NCBI GenBank assembly: GCA_944321155.1
Contig: CALUKG010000003.1
Coordinates: 1 to 64,000, forward strand
DNA: 64,000 bases
Direction: 5' to 3'
DNA from: an uncultured Bacteroidales bacterium
Lineage (GTDB): Bacteria; Bacteroidota; Bacteroidia; Bacteroidales; Paludibacteraceae
A program made the translations under genes and the position numbers. Every line of letters starts with the position of its first letter. Position 1 is the first letter of the stretch. Positions 9,729-20,500 of the stretch are shown piece by piece. The notes below the pieces were generated by a model that was given only the letters and a program-made list of their open reading frames with translations, made no database searches and was not told where the DNA came from.

Positions 9729-9760
9729 CAAAGGTACATTATTTTTCCTGCCCACACAAA
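9729..9760 (-). promoter_or_regulatory. Bacteroidetes-type promoter of tig-clpP
   Basis: On the minus strand the -33 box TTTG (9760-9757) is followed after 20 bases by the -7 box TACCTTTG (9736-9729). This matches the Bacteroidetes primary sigma consensus TTTG / TAnnTTTG. Confidence 0.8.
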
Positions 9761-9766
9761 TTTCGA

Positions 9767-11575
9767 TTAATCTTGCTTCTTGCTCATTCGTTTGCGTTCG
9801 GTTTCATCCAAGATGATTTTTCTCAATCTTATCTTACTTGGAGTAACCTCTACATATTCATCTTCCTTAATATACTCCAACGCTTCTTCCAGACTAAAGA
9901 TGATTGGAGGTGGCAAAGTGGCCTTTTCATCTGCACTTTTCGAACGCATGTTAGTCAGTTTCTTAGACTTCGTTACATTGATTACAATGTCACCTTCCTT
10001 GGAACTTTCTCCAACCACTTGCCCGGCATACACCTCTTCTTGCGGGAAGATAAAGAAGCGTCCTCTATCCTGAAGTTTGTCCAGTGCATAGGCATAAGCC
10101 GTTCCGCTTTCCATAGCTATCAAAGAGCCATTGACACGTTTTTCAATTTCTCCCTTGTAAGGTTGGTATTCCTGGAATCGGTGTGACATGATGGCTTCAC
10201 CGGCAGAAACATTCAACACTTTTGTACGCAAACCGATAATGCCTCTTGATGGGATGTTGAATTCCAGTTGTATACGGTCATTTACAGCCTCCATACTAAT
10301 CATCTCACCCTTGCGCTGGGTTACCAATTCAATAATCTTTCCAGAGCAGTCTTCCGGTGTATTGACAGTAAGCTGTTCAATAGGCTCGCATTTCACACCA
10401 TCTATTTCCTTGATAATTACCTGCGGCTGACCTACCTGTAGTTCATATCCTTCGCGGCGCATTGTTTCAATTAACACCGAAAGGTGGAGAACACCACGTC
10501 CAAACACATGCCAAACATCTTCGTTTGGATTTTTCTCTACACGAAGTGCCAGATTCTTGTCCAACTCACGGACAAGACGGTCATTGATATGCCTTGAAGT
10601 TACAAACTTACCCTCTTTCCCAAAGAACGGAGAATCGTTGATGGTAAATACCATGCTCATGGTTGGTTCATCAATCGCAATAGGGTCCAAAGCCTCAGGC
10701 TCTACTGCGTCGCAAATGGTATCACCGATTTCAAAGCCTTCTATACCGACAACGGCACAAATATCACCAGAGCTAACCTCATTCGTTTTGGTTCTTCCCA
10801 AACCGGTAAAGGTATCCAATTCCTTGATACGCGACTTTATCCTTGTTCCGTCACGTTTTACCAATGTTACATCCATGTTCTCTCTAAGTGTACCCCTATG
10901 AACACGTCCAACTGCGATACGTCCCACATAAGACGAATAGTCAAGAGAGGTAATCAACATTTGTGGCGTACCTTCCAGAACCGGCGGTGCAGGGATATAT
11001 TCAATAATGGCATCCAACAAAGCTGTAATATCAGTTGTCGGTTTGCGCCAGTCTTCGCTCATCCAATTGTTTTTGGCAGAACCGTAAATGGTGTGGAAAT
11101 CCAACTGCTCTTCCGTTGCATTCAGATTGAACATCAGGTCAAACACAGCCTCCTGCACCTCATCCGGTCGGCAATTCAGTTTATCCACCTTATTGATAAC
11201 AACAATTGGCTTCAGATTCATTTGCAGGGCCTTCTGCAATACAAAACGCGTTTGGGGCATTGGTCCTTCAAATGCATCCACCAACAACAATACCCCATCT
11301 GCCATATTGAGTACACGTTCCACTTCTCCACCGAAATCGGCGTGCCCCGGAGTATCAATAATATTGATTTTATAACCTTTGTATTGGATAGAAACGTTTT
11401 TGGCCAAAATGGTTATACCTCGTTCCCGCTCCAAATCGTTGTTATCCATTATCAACTCGCCGGCATTTTCATTCTCCCGAAAAAGATGACCGGCCAATAA
11501 CATCTTGTCAACCAAAGTAGTTTTTCCATGGTCAACATGCGCAATGATTGCAATGTTTCTAATGTTCTGCTGCAT
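9767..11575 (-). CDS. typA: Translational GTPase TypA/BipA
   Basis: 602-aa ribosome-binding GTPase linked to assembly and stress adaptation. G motifs are clear: AHVDHGKTT (residues 12-20, P loop), RGITI, DTPGHADFGG, and NKVDK for guanine specificity. EF-G-like domains II, III and V and the TypA-specific C-terminal domain follow; the length fits the family (about 600 aa). It is monocistronic here, between the tig promoter and a porin-like gene on the same strand. A -7 box TACCTTTG lies at 11699-11692; the nearest TTTG (11726-11723) is 23 bases away, so that promoter is less certain. Confidence 0.96.
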   Translation of the reverse strand: MQQNIRNIAIIAHVDHGKTTLVDKMLLAGHLFRENENAGELIMDNNDLERERGITILAKNVSIQYKGYKINIIDTPGHADFGGEVERVLNMADGVLLLVDAFEGPMPQTRFVLQKALQMNLKPIVVINKVDKLNCRPDEVQEAVFDLMFNLNATEEQLDFHTIYGSAKNNWMSEDWRKPTTDITALLDAIIEYIPAPPVLEGTPQMLITSLDYSSYVGRIAVGRVHRGTLRENMDVTLVKRDGTRIKSRIKELDTFTGLGRTKTNEVSSGDICAVVGIEGFEIGDTICDAVEPEALDPIAIDEPTMSMVFTINDSPFFGKEGKFVTSRHINDRLVRELDKNLALRVEKNPNEDVWHVFGRGVLHLSVLIETMRREGYELQVGQPQVIIKEIDGVKCEPIEQLTVNTPEDCSGKIIELVTQRKGEMISMEAVNDRIQLEFNIPSRGIIGLRTKVLNVSAGEAIMSHRFQEYQPYKGEIEKRVNGSLIAMESGTAYAYALDKLQDRGRFFIFPQEEVYAGQVVGESSKEGDIVINVTKSKKLTNMRSKSADEKATLPPPIIFSLEEALEYIKEDEYVEVTPSKIRLRKIILDETERKRMSKKQD

Positions 11576-11828
11576 AGAATTTAGTTTATTTCTTTCTCTT
11601 CACGAAACAAATCAAGGGAAAATCGGAATAAAACCTTATCGTAGGCTTTCATTCTCTTCATTCGTGAACGAGGACGTCTAAAAATAGCGTGCAAAGGTAC
11701 AAAAATCTACGGAAACGACGAACAAAGTTGGAGAAATGCCGTCTAAAACACTTATCTCAATATCGTTTTACATTGAGATACCGACAGCATCCCCGTCCTA
11801 CTCACAGTATGTTTTCATGCAAAAGCTC

Positions 11829-13580
11829 CTACAACAGCACCCACCTGCAAGCCACATACAAACGGCTTCTATTATCCAGATAGCCAGGAGAATAATAGTA
11901 ATCACCGCCAAACAAGCCATTGTTCCAGTTTTTCCAACCAAGTTCCAAGGTTACGCCCGAAAACATGAAATCGGCAAACAATCCCAACTCTGGATAGTTA
12001 CCAATCTTTTGGTCTTTCTGCAAATGGAAGATACCGGTATAGGGATCATATTCATTGGCATAAAACGCAGTATAATAGCGTAAATCAAGACCTGTACGTA
12101 AGGTAAAGGGATTGCCGTTGGCAAAGGCATGTTGGTAATACAACTTGCTATAAATAGTAAAATCCGGCAACGGCAGAATATCCCGATTGGAGGTATATTG
12201 ATAAATGGCATGATTCTCCCAATACACATCACGATGCAATTTCAAATCTGCTTTTAAATCAGCTGAAACGACATGCAACCAACCTTGATCTTGCACCGGT
12301 TTACCATCCTCGGCAAAGTAAATGTATTTGAGCACATTGTCATTCTTGATATCCAATGAAATTCCTCTCTTGGGTAATGCAATCGTAAACACGCCATCCA
12401 CTCTATGGAAACGAACAAAATCATTGTTCCATGATATATTACAAGCATCATAGCGCGTAATGAATTTTGTGTTGGAATCACGGTGTCCTCCCACTCCCAA
12501 ACCGATACTCAGCGGCTCATTATGGATATTGAAATCATATGTCACATTGACATTCAGATTGGATTCACTGGTCAAGATACCATACACATATACATCACCC
12601 GCAACATCATATCTCAATGTTCCCTCACCTACGGGACGAGCATCAAACAGTACAAATCCTGTATGCAAATGATGGTCGTTCATAAGCGGTCGCGTAAGCT
12701 CACTGCGTATATAGTTGGCATGATAACGGTAGTCATGCTCAAAATAATATCTCAACGAAAAAGGAAGCGCATTGTCAGCTCGCAAAGCCTCCAGTGTCAA
12801 CGTATTCCGTACCGTCTGGAAAGCAATTGAATCATTGACATTTTCCAGTTTATCCAAATAATTTCGGGTGGCACCTTCCCACTTAAAAGTATGCATCAAA
12901 CGTATAGCATCTGTAAAACGCCAGTAATGTGCAAAATGCAAAGTCTGATGTTTGTACGCCGTATGGGCCTGTTGACGGGCATTATATTGTGGAGCAACAT
13001 TCCAATCATTAATTGTAGCGGTCAGTCGGGCACCATAACGCTTCAATTCCAAATTGGTCCAAACAGCTCCATTCACCATCTGATGAAAACCCAATCCATT
13101 GACTCCCGAAGCACCTACGTAATTTACGACACCACCTACTGACACATTACGGGAAACCTGTGAAGCTATTTCTGCTCTACCATGAGCGGAATAAGGCATA
13201 TTTTTATTGAATGGGATGCGTCCATTGGCAAACAGCTGAACATAAGGCATAGAAGAATTATCGTTGGCATAAAACTGCAAATCACCGACTTTCATTACAT
13301 AGGCATCAAACGCTTCTGCAAAAACCAAAGGCGTTTTCATGGTACGGTAAAAATAGAGCATGGATTGCATAGCCCCCCCTTCCAAACCTTCCCACGAATT
13401 GGCAATGCTGTATTTCAACTCATTATTGGTAGGCATATCCCCATAAGGGCTCGCCTCTGAAATGTTTTTCACAAAACCGAAACGTTCGTCTACCTGATAA
13501 AAACGTTTTGACTCTTCCGCAACAAGACAAACAGGCAAGGCTACAATTAGTCCTGCAATAATAGCAATGATTTTTCTCAC
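11829..13580 (-). CDS. Putative porin, outer-membrane beta barrel
   Basis: 583-aa exported protein resembling the Bacteroidetes putative porin family. A signal peptide (RKIIAIIAGLIVALPVCLVA) is followed by alternating hydrophobic/polar strands and many aromatic residues, and the chain ends in an aromatic strand (SRLYVACRWVLL). The start is GTG, since no in-frame ATG precedes the signal peptide. It is the last gene of the probable gldE-gldD-lipoprotein-HAD-FKBP-porin operon, 18 bases after the FKBP stop. What it transports is unknown. The family is one I recall with moderate certainty; the barrel nature is well supported by composition. Confidence 0.7.
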   Translation of the reverse strand: MRKIIAIIAGLIVALPVCLVAEESKRFYQVDERFGFVKNISEASPYGDMPTNNELKYSIANSWEGLEGGAMQSMLYFYRTMKTPLVFAEAFDAYVMKVGDLQFYANDNSSMPYVQLFANGRIPFNKNMPYSAHGRAEIASQVSRNVSVGGVVNYVGASGVNGLGFHQMVNGAVWTNLELKRYGARLTATINDWNVAPQYNARQQAHTAYKHQTLHFAHYWRFTDAIRLMHTFKWEGATRNYLDKLENVNDSIAFQTVRNTLTLEALRADNALPFSLRYYFEHDYRYHANYIRSELTRPLMNDHHLHTGFVLFDARPVGEGTLRYDVAGDVYVYGILTSESNLNVNVTYDFNIHNEPLSIGLGVGGHRDSNTKFITRYDACNISWNNDFVRFHRVDGVFTIALPKRGISLDIKNDNVLKYIYFAEDGKPVQDQGWLHVVSADLKADLKLHRDVYWENHAIYQYTSNRDILPLPDFTIYSKLYYQHAFANGNPFTLRTGLDLRYYTAFYANEYDPYTGIFHLQKDQKIGNYPELGLFADFMFSGVTLELGWKNWNNGLFGGDYYYSPGYLDNRSRLYVACRWVLL

Positions 13581-13598
13581 AAATGTACTCTTAGAGGA

Positions 13599-14084
13599 TT
13601 AATTAACGATATCAGACAGATGTACTTCAAAGATAAGTGTCGAATAAGGAGGTATATATCCTTCATAACCTTCTGAACCTGCACCATCTTCGCCATAGCC
13701 TAATTCATAGGGAATATACAAGATATAGTCACCATTCAGATTCATTTTACAAAGTCCTTCCACCCAACCTTGAATAAAAGTTGTCATGTAACCACTGAGC
13801 ACCTGTTCGTCAAATACGGTTCCATCAATCAGTCTACCGGTATAGTCCACAGTAACATAACTGGTTGAATTAGGCTTTCTGTCAGCCTCCGTACCTTGAT
13901 AAATAACTTTATACTGAAGGCCTGTATGGCTCACTATAACCCCTTCATTTTTTTTATTCTCTTCCAGCCACAACTGATTCTGGACTTTCCAATCATACCA
14001 GCGGTCTTGCTTACACCCAGCAAACAGAACAATGCAGCATATGCACACTACAACAAAAACAATATTTCTTTTCATCAGGCTCAT
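13599..14084 (-). CDS. FKBP-type peptidyl-prolyl isomerase lipoprotein
   Basis: 161-aa lipoprotein with signal peptide and lipobox FAGC (Cys24). The FKBP domain occupies about residues 55-160: TSYVTVDYTGRLIDGTVFDE, then FIQGWVEGL, IPYELGYGE, and a final PPYSTLIFEVHL, all conserved FKBP strands. It should catalyse prolyl isomerisation or act as a chaperone in the periplasm. This class of FKBP lipoprotein accompanies gliding or T9SS components in some Bacteroidetes (GldI-like), which fits gldE and gldD upstream. The match to GldI itself is only suggestive. Confidence 0.88.
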   Translation of the reverse strand: MSLMKRNIVFVVVCICCIVLFAGCKQDRWYDWKVQNQLWLEENKKNEGVIVSHTGLQYKVIYQGTEADRKPNSTSYVTVDYTGRLIDGTVFDEQVLSGYMTTFIQGWVEGLCKMNLNGDYILYIPYELGYGEDGAGSEGYEGYIPPYSTLIFEVHLSDIVN

Positions 14085-14126
14085 TTTAAGACGTAAAAAT
14101 ATAACATTATACCGAAACTGACAAAT

Positions 14127-14849
14127 CTATAACGCTTTCATAACCGTTGCCAATTCCTTCATATTGTCCAAAACAACATCTGCCCCTGCTTCATACAGGT
14201 CTTCTCTACGCAAAACACCTGTATTGACAGCAAAGACAAACAAACCCGCAGCTTTGGCTGATTTTACTCCCAATGGAGCATTTTCTACAACAAATACCTC
14301 CCAAGGCTTTAAACCGGATTTCTGCAATGCCATCAGATAGGGTTCCGGATGCGGCTTACCAAATTTCACATCAAAAGCTGTTACCATTCTTTTCTGAACA
14401 AACATACCTGGGAAAGAATGTTCAAGCCGGTCCAGCAAACTCGGCTGTCCAGACCCCGTTACCAAATAGGCTAACCAACCTGCTTGGCTGACACAGGCCA
14501 TTACCTGTTCTATGTCAGCAACAGTTCCAGCTTCTCCCTGTCCGTCAAAAATCTCAGACTTTCGTTTATATATACGTTGCTTCTCCTCCTCTGTTGCCTC
14601 ACGGCCTTTCTGTTTGACAAAGACATCATCAATTGTTCCATGCCCTGTCCTTCCTTCATTTAAATACGCCTGATACTCAGAGAAAGAAACGCCTTCCGCT
14701 TTCAAAGCCTCCACCCAAGCCTTTGCATGTGCTGGCATAGAATCATATAGCACCCCATCCATATCAAAAAAGACGGCTCTCGGTCTGAACTCAGGATAGG
14801 ACTGTTTTTGCAAAAACGATTCAATTGCTTTTCTTACTTCCATACGCAT
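14127..14849 (-). CDS. HAD-family phosphatase, beta-phosphoglucomutase-like
   Basis: 240-aa haloacid-dehalogenase hydrolase. The nucleophile motif FFDMDGVLYDS (Asp29 and Asp31) is followed by a helical cap, motif II VTGSG, a Lys in VKFGKPHPEPY (motif III) and FVVENAPLGV in place of the usual EDS motif. The subfamily covers sugar phosphatases and phosphoglucomutases; the substrate cannot be read from sequence. Its start lies 2 bases after the lipoprotein stop, so translation is coupled. A start two codons later (MEVRK) is possible. Confidence 0.85.
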   Translation of the reverse strand: MRMEVRKAIESFLQKQSYPEFRPRAVFFDMDGVLYDSMPAHAKAWVEALKAEGVSFSEYQAYLNEGRTGHGTIDDVFVKQKGREATEEEKQRIYKRKSEIFDGQGEAGTVADIEQVMACVSQAGWLAYLVTGSGQPSLLDRLEHSFPGMFVQKRMVTAFDVKFGKPHPEPYLMALQKSGLKPWEVFVVENAPLGVKSAKAAGLFVFAVNTGVLRREDLYEAGADVVLDNMKELATVMKAL

Positions 14850-14851
14850 CT

Positions 14852-15424
14852 TTATTCAACAACCTCAAATTCTATCACCTGATGCTTCAGCTCAATCACC
14901 TGCATACTTTTTGCCTCCATTTCAGTTGCCACATTACATTTGCAGGTGGTATGATAGGCAAAATTAGGAGCAAAATCCACATAATAATGCCCTGCGCGCA
15001 AATATCTGGCAGACACAATATCATCTTCAGGATTATTCAATTTCCAGTCAAGCGACTCACCTGGTGCCAAATGACGACAAGGAACAAAACTTGTGTCATA
15101 ATTGAAAATAGGGCGATACAGACTATAACCATCCAAAAATATAGCTCCAAACGTATCATTGGTATAAGGGTTGGAATATGAATAAGAAACGTATATCGTA
15201 TCAGAGCTTACATTTAATACATTAAAGTGGCTTACAATACCCTCGCCCACTCGATAAACGGTGGCACTCTCACCCTTTGCAGTCTCAATATTGAACGTAA
15301 ATTTCAACCCATCATGTTCTTCTACAAGAGAAACCGGTTTTCTGTCCAATGGCTCTTTATTACATGCAACTATAAATACGCATACTAACAAAACAGTCAA
15401 TTTAAAAACACATTTCATTATCAC
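14852..15424 (-). CDS. Hypothetical lipoprotein
   Basis: 190-aa protein of unknown function. Signal peptide with lipobox IVAC followed by NKEP predicts a lipid-anchored protein. The mature part is beta-rich, with a segment (VSHFNVLNVSSDTIYVSYSY) that recalls the Ig-like fold of BsuPI-type domains, though this likeness is weak. It is conserved in place between gldD (22 bases upstream) and the HAD phosphatase (2 bases downstream). No catalytic motif is visible. Confidence 0.6.
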   Translation of the reverse strand: MIMKCVFKLTVLLVCVFIVACNKEPLDRKPVSLVEEHDGLKFTFNIETAKGESATVYRVGEGIVSHFNVLNVSSDTIYVSYSYSNPYTNDTFGAIFLDGYSLYRPIFNYDTSFVPCRHLAPGESLDWKLNNPEDDIVSARYLRAGHYYVDFAPNFAYHTTCKCNVATEMEAKSMQVIELKHQVIEFEVVE

Positions 15425-15446
15425 AAAACTCTATTTGATTATACAA

Positions 15447-16061
15447 TTATTTCACTTCTTTCCATTCAAAGCTCTCAATCATACGAATGATGTCTCCCCT
15501 CATATAATCCAAAACAGGCTGAATAGAATCCTGATTCGGACGTGCATTAAAATACAAAGCTGCCCTAAAAAAGTTAGACGTACTGTCGGTCAGCACAAAC
15601 TGAATGGGAGAAGCTGTATTTCCCTGCAATTCATAATACACGCCATAGACATGTTTTTCCGGATGTTCATAACCCTGCTCGGGAATCGCTTCCGCCTTCA
15701 TGGCATGCTTGTAGACAAACTTTTGTGCTTCATCGCTCAGCAGCCCCAAGTTATTCCTAACCGGCTTATAGCTGCAATGCAATGTAGCATTCAACATCGG
15801 ATATTTCACATTTATCCAACAAGTCTCACCATTGTCTCCTACCATAGGTTCTGCTATGGCATTATCCGACATATCGAAAGTATAAGGCAATGTATCCTCT
15901 ACAAAAGCTGTATATGCCGTATCCGGTATGGCTATACGCCAATAACCATAAGGCCGAGGAACGTATCGCTTTCCACACGCCGTCACTAGCAATACCACAA
16001 ACACAGCAACAAGCAGCAAACTATTATTCCTCTTCTTTATCTTTCCTATCTTCGTTAACAT
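15447..16061 (-). CDS. gldD: Gliding motility lipoprotein GldD
   Basis: 204-aa lipoprotein (lipobox VTAC, then GKRYVPRPYGYWRI). The PRPYGYWRI segment right after the anchor and the later CSYKP, YKHAMKAEAIPEQ and FFRAALYF segments are typical of GldD. In Flavobacterium johnsoniae GldD is needed for gliding and for stability of T9SS components; in non-gliding Bacteroidales the gene is kept and its role is unclear. The start lies inside the end of gldE, a 38-base overlap in another frame, so the pair is translationally coupled. Confidence 0.9.
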   Translation of the reverse strand: MLTKIGKIKKRNNSLLLVAVFVVLLVTACGKRYVPRPYGYWRIAIPDTAYTAFVEDTLPYTFDMSDNAIAEPMVGDNGETCWINVKYPMLNATLHCSYKPVRNNLGLLSDEAQKFVYKHAMKAEAIPEQGYEHPEKHVYGVYYELQGNTASPIQFVLTDSTSNFFRAALYFNARPNQDSIQPVLDYMRGDIIRMIESFEWKEVK

Positions 16062-17361
16062 GAAATCTAATCTTGTTAATTCGTCTGTTATCTACTGCCA
16101 CCACCTCAAATTCATAAGGTCCCATATTGACTTTATCGCCCTTCTTAGGAATCTCACCTTTCAACTCCAACACCAAACCGGCCAAAGTCTCTACATCTTC
16201 TGTTACCTTCTCAAAAACAGACTCATCAATATCTGTCACTTTATAGAAATCATTAAGCAGAATTTTACCTTCAAACACATAGGTAGTATCATCCACTTTC
16301 ACATACATCTTTTCCTCGTCATCGTACTCATCACTAATATCGCCAACAATCTCTTCCAATATATCTTCAAGAGTAACCAAACCGGATGTTCCTCCATATT
16401 CATCCACCACAATGGCCAAATGCACTTTAGTTTCCTGAAATTCTTTCAGCAGATCATCAATCTTTTTCGACTCTGGAACAAAATAAGCCGGCCGAATCAA
16501 TGTCTGCCAACGGAAGTTATCCGGTTTATCCAGGTGGGGCAGAAGGTCCTTACTGTAAATCAGACCTTTAATATTATCATGATTTTCAGCAAAAACAGGA
16601 ATGCGCGAATATCCGGACTCTACTATCACACGCATAAGCTCTTTATAGGAAGACTTGATTTCCACACTAACAATATCCACCCTTGAGCGCATAATGTCTG
16701 CCACCTGTATATTACCAAACTTAATAATGCCTTCCAGCATATCTTTCTCATCATCTTCCGTGTCAGAAGTCAATTCTAACGCTTGTGACAACTCATCCAT
16801 GGATATGTTGTTACGGGTCTTTACCTTATCTGCATTCATAATGGTGGATGATTTAACCAATAAAGCAACAAAAGGCGACAGGATTTTTTCCAGCGTCAAC
16901 AATGTTGATGCAGCAAACAAGGCCATTTTCATAGGATACTGGGTTGCATAAACCTTAGGCATGATTTCACCAAACAACAACAAAAGAAATGTAATTACTA
17001 TGGTCTGAATCACAAAGCCCCAGATGGGCGCCATGGAGAAATCAAAAAGTGAAGTCGAAAAATAGGTAATTAATATAATGATGGCTACATTCACAAAATT
17101 ATTGGAAATCAAAATGGTCGCCAAGAGCTTTTGTGGATATTCAAGCAGTTTCAAAACCTTGCTGGCATTGGCACTCTCTTTTTGTCTCAATTCATCAACG
17201 TCCTGTGGTTCCAACGAAAAGAAGGCCACTTCCGATGCGGAAACAAATGCAGAACAGAACAGCAACAGAATGCCCAAAATCAATGATACATAGGCAGAAA
17301 AGCTCAAAGGTTGACTTGAGATAATCCCGAGAAGTACGGGTGAAAAATTGTCTGGGTCCAA
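16024..17361 (-). CDS. gldE: GldE, CNNM/HlyC-CorC-type membrane protein
   Basis: 445-aa inner-membrane protein. N-terminal hydrophobic segments (about residues 15-150) form the CNNM transmembrane domain, with the conserved SASEVAFFSL near residue 42. A pair of CBS domains follows (about 205-335, with YSRIPVF and DEYGGTSGLVT), then a CorC_HlyC transporter-associated domain at the C-terminus. Such proteins are linked to Mg2+ or Co2+ efflux; GldE is the variant next to gldD in Bacteroidetes. The start is TTG (LDPDNF); no ATG occurs between it and the upstream in-frame stop. It is the first gene of a probable six-gene operon with a promoter 50-80 bases upstream. Confidence 0.88.
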   Translation of the reverse strand: MDPDNFSPVLLGIISSQPLSFSAYVSLILGILLLFCSAFVSASEVAFFSLEPQDVDELRQKESANASKVLKLLEYPQKLLATILISNNFVNVAIIILITYFSTSLFDFSMAPIWGFVIQTIVITFLLLLFGEIMPKVYATQYPMKMALFAASTLLTLEKILSPFVALLVKSSTIMNADKVKTRNNISMDELSQALELTSDTEDDEKDMLEGIIKFGNIQVADIMRSRVDIVSVEIKSSYKELMRVIVESGYSRIPVFAENHDNIKGLIYSKDLLPHLDKPDNFRWQTLIRPAYFVPESKKIDDLLKEFQETKVHLAIVVDEYGGTSGLVTLEDILEEIVGDISDEYDDEEKMYVKVDDTTYVFEGKILLNDFYKVTDIDESVFEKVTEDVETLAGLVLELKGEIPKKGDKVNMGPYEFEVVAVDNRRINKIRFHVNEDRKDKEEE

Positions 17362-17411
17362 GGAATTCCAATTATATGAAACATACTAAGGACGGAAGTT
17401 TTCCATCGCCA

Positions 17412-17442
17412 CAAAATTACGGACTTTTATTGATATAGGCAA
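17412..17442 (-). promoter_or_regulatory. Bacteroidetes-type promoter of the gldE operon
   Basis: On the minus strand, TTG (17442-17440), 20 bases, then TAATTTTG (17419-17412). Transcription would begin near 17405, giving a leader of about 45 bases to the TTG start codon of gldE. Confidence 0.75.
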
Positions 17443-17503
17443 CTGATATTTTGAGCCCAACCTTCCCACCAAGAAACTATTTCCTAAAATTTCACTCTAG
17501 ACA

Positions 17504-17541
17504 CAAAAAAAGATGCGCCATATAACACATGGCGCACCTTT
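17504..17541 (-). terminator. Terminator of the pectin methylesterase gene
   Basis: On the minus strand GTGCGCCAT (17537-17529) pairs with ATGGCGCAT (17521-17513), with one wobble pair and a 7-base loop, followed by CTTTTTTTG. It is 40-80 bases past the stop. Confidence 0.9.
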
Positions 17542-17582
17542 TACCTATAAGTGGGAAAACGATTCCCTCTAAAGTGACTTTC

Positions 17583-20500
17583 TTATTCCACTAATACTTT
17601 GCAAACAGTTTCACCTATTGCGTTTTGTGCACGCAACACATATGCTCCATTGGGCAAATACACACAAGCATCTGCTTCAATCTGACGGGCATTGACCAAA
17701 TGACCATCCAATGCATAAATCTGCACACGGGTAGTTTCTTCTATGCCTTTGAAGAAAACTTCATTTCCAAAACTATACATCTGGATACCAGCATCATTTA
17801 AAGAAGGATTCAACGTAGCGAAAGCATTATCTTGCGGTGTTGGCAGAGCGTCTGTATCGATTCCGAACTCAGCAAACGGGTCCCAGTTATCGTTTCCTTT
17901 GGTCCAATTAAACAAAGTGAAATCCAATCCATCAGTTGTTTTAGGTTCAGTAAAATCAATTGCCCATTCCACGCGGCCTTCTGTACTTACATTACAAGCA
18001 TATTCTCCACAGCGTTCGCTGGCACTGCTCAATCCTGCATCCCAACCACGTGCCTCAATCAGACTTTGACCGACAAAATTACCTGCTTCTCCATTGTATT
18101 CACAAGTATCCACTTTACATCCGGCAAAAATGGCCTCACTGGTAGCACCTTCCCAAGGACGTCCCCACAAACCGGGTTTAGACGAATGGATAGCTGCGGT
18201 TTCTGTGCCTACCTCAGCAGACACTACATTACATTCAAAGAACAGCATGCCACGTTGACCTGCACCTGTTTTTGGAGCTGTAATGTAAGCCACATCATTT
18301 TTATCTTCATCTGTATTCATCACCAAATCAGTCTGATAGCATGTCAGGTTCATCTCTCCAAATAAGAAGTCACAAGCTCCCATCAACGCACCCTTGTAGC
18401 ATGCCACACGACATTCTGCGCCATAGAAGGAATCTTGACGACCAATTACACGACAGTTGTTCAAGAATGTTCTATCGGATGTTTTAGACAAAGCCAAAGC
18501 GGCAGCACGTTCACGGAAAGAACGGTTTTGTACACTTGTATTTCCTGCATCGGTCGGACGAACACCTTTTCCACCTTCCGCTTCAAACACAAGGTCATTT
18601 GCCTCTTTCTCTGAGATATATTGGTTATAGGAATTTTCGAAAATGATATTTTCTGCATAGAAGTCCTTTCCTTCTACGACCACAGTTGCATTCCAGTAGG
18701 TACTACCAGAACCTCCAGCATTTACAACACTTGCATAACCGTTTTCCTTATTCACTTGCAATGTGCGTTCATCCCACTTATAGTCATCTCCCATACTTGC
18801 ATAATTATAACCATGACCATAATAGCTGGTAATACGAACTGCATTATCGTCAATATCAACACCTTTATTTTTCAGTGCGATGGAAGGCGTAGCAGAAGTA
18901 TTCACAAAACGTATACTGTCCATGTCAATCACCAACATCTCTTCATAATTGCCCGGATCAATCATCAAAGTTACACTCTCATTGTTCGGACGGTCCATCT
19001 TACGTATGGCCGCCAAAGCATCATTTATGGTTTGATATGTTTTGTCTGCACCCACCGTAACAACAGGGGTGTATGCCATGCTTTCAATTACTTGAATCGA
19101 TTCTATATAAGAAGTTGTTCCTGCATTCACAAGAATGGTCGCATAACCTGCTTCACCAGTATATCTCAATGTCAACGTTTGCTTTCCATTATCGCCAGTC
19201 GTAGCTGCATATTGCTCTTCACCAAAACTAATATCCCATGTAAAGCCAACCTTTACATTAATAATGCTCGGACCATAAACAGGGATATTTATGGAAACAT
19301 TAGAGGCCTGACTTCCATAGTTACTACCATGATAGGCAAATTTACCCCCTGGCTCAGTTGTATATGTAATTCCAGAACATGGATTCTTCAAATTATTGGA
19401 AGCATCATAATTCTCTGTACTTTTAAAATCCCAATACGTGATAGGCTCTGCAGTGAAATCAATCGTTTTTGCAGTTGCTTCGCCTTCCACTTTTAGGTTA
19501 GAAGTAAGCAATTGATTGTAAGCACCTGTATTTTCCACCTTTACACTATACACGCCATCGCGTAATGCAATATTTTCTGTACCTATAAAGGTATATACAT
19601 AACCTTCTTCATTCAGATTGGTAAATACAAATGTTGCGTTAGCCAAATCTTCTGCTGTTGCCCCAGTCAGGTTGATAGTAATAGCATATGTGGGCTTGGC
19701 TGTAAAATTAAGGTTCAACGTAGCATCCTCTTCCGCTGACAACACTTGGCTATCCAGTGTATAATCATTAACATTCAATGCAGCAACTTGATACTCAACA
19801 CCTTTCTCCACTTGAAGCGTATAGCTACCAGTTTGACGGTCAATGTTCATCTCTGGTATATATACAGATCCTTCTGGCACAGTAAATTCAAACTCCACTT
19901 TTCCCAATTGCTCGGAAGGAAGCCCCGTAATATTTCCCGTTAAATTTGCCATTTCCACAGATGCAATTTCTACATCGTTTGTGGTAGCAGTAGCCTCGTA
20001 AGTCAGGCTAAAGTCTTTGTTAACCACCACATGTGTAGGAGCATTGACCAAACTGAGTTCATAATCAAATCCAGCTGCCAGTTCCACGGAATAAGCTCCA
20101 TCTACCGGTGTTACAGTCGTTACCACATTATTCTGCAAATTGGTAAAAGCTATCTGGTAGCCCTCTGGCATATTATCGGGTGCCGTAATTGTACCATTTA
20201 CAGCAATTTTGCGTTCTGGATAACGATAAATACGTGCAACGACTAGTTTTTCATTGATGCAATAGATTTTATATTCACCCTCTACACCTGTATAAAAAGT
20301 CAGTTTTTCCAATTTGGCGGCATTGGTAAATTGCCCTGTTTGAATGCTACCATCAGGTGATTGGAATTCGTATGTAGCCGCATTCCCATTCGATCCTACC
20401 ATAAATTCAATGCGTTCGTTGGGTGTATAGGTAGAAGCTAAATAGACATTTTTTTCACTACTGGAATTGGAATAAACATAGCCTGTATAGACGTTTCCAG

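Noticed and set aside
10898-11500. 200-codon plus-strand frame opposite typA
   Set aside because: Antisense shadow of a strongly conserved GTPase gene.
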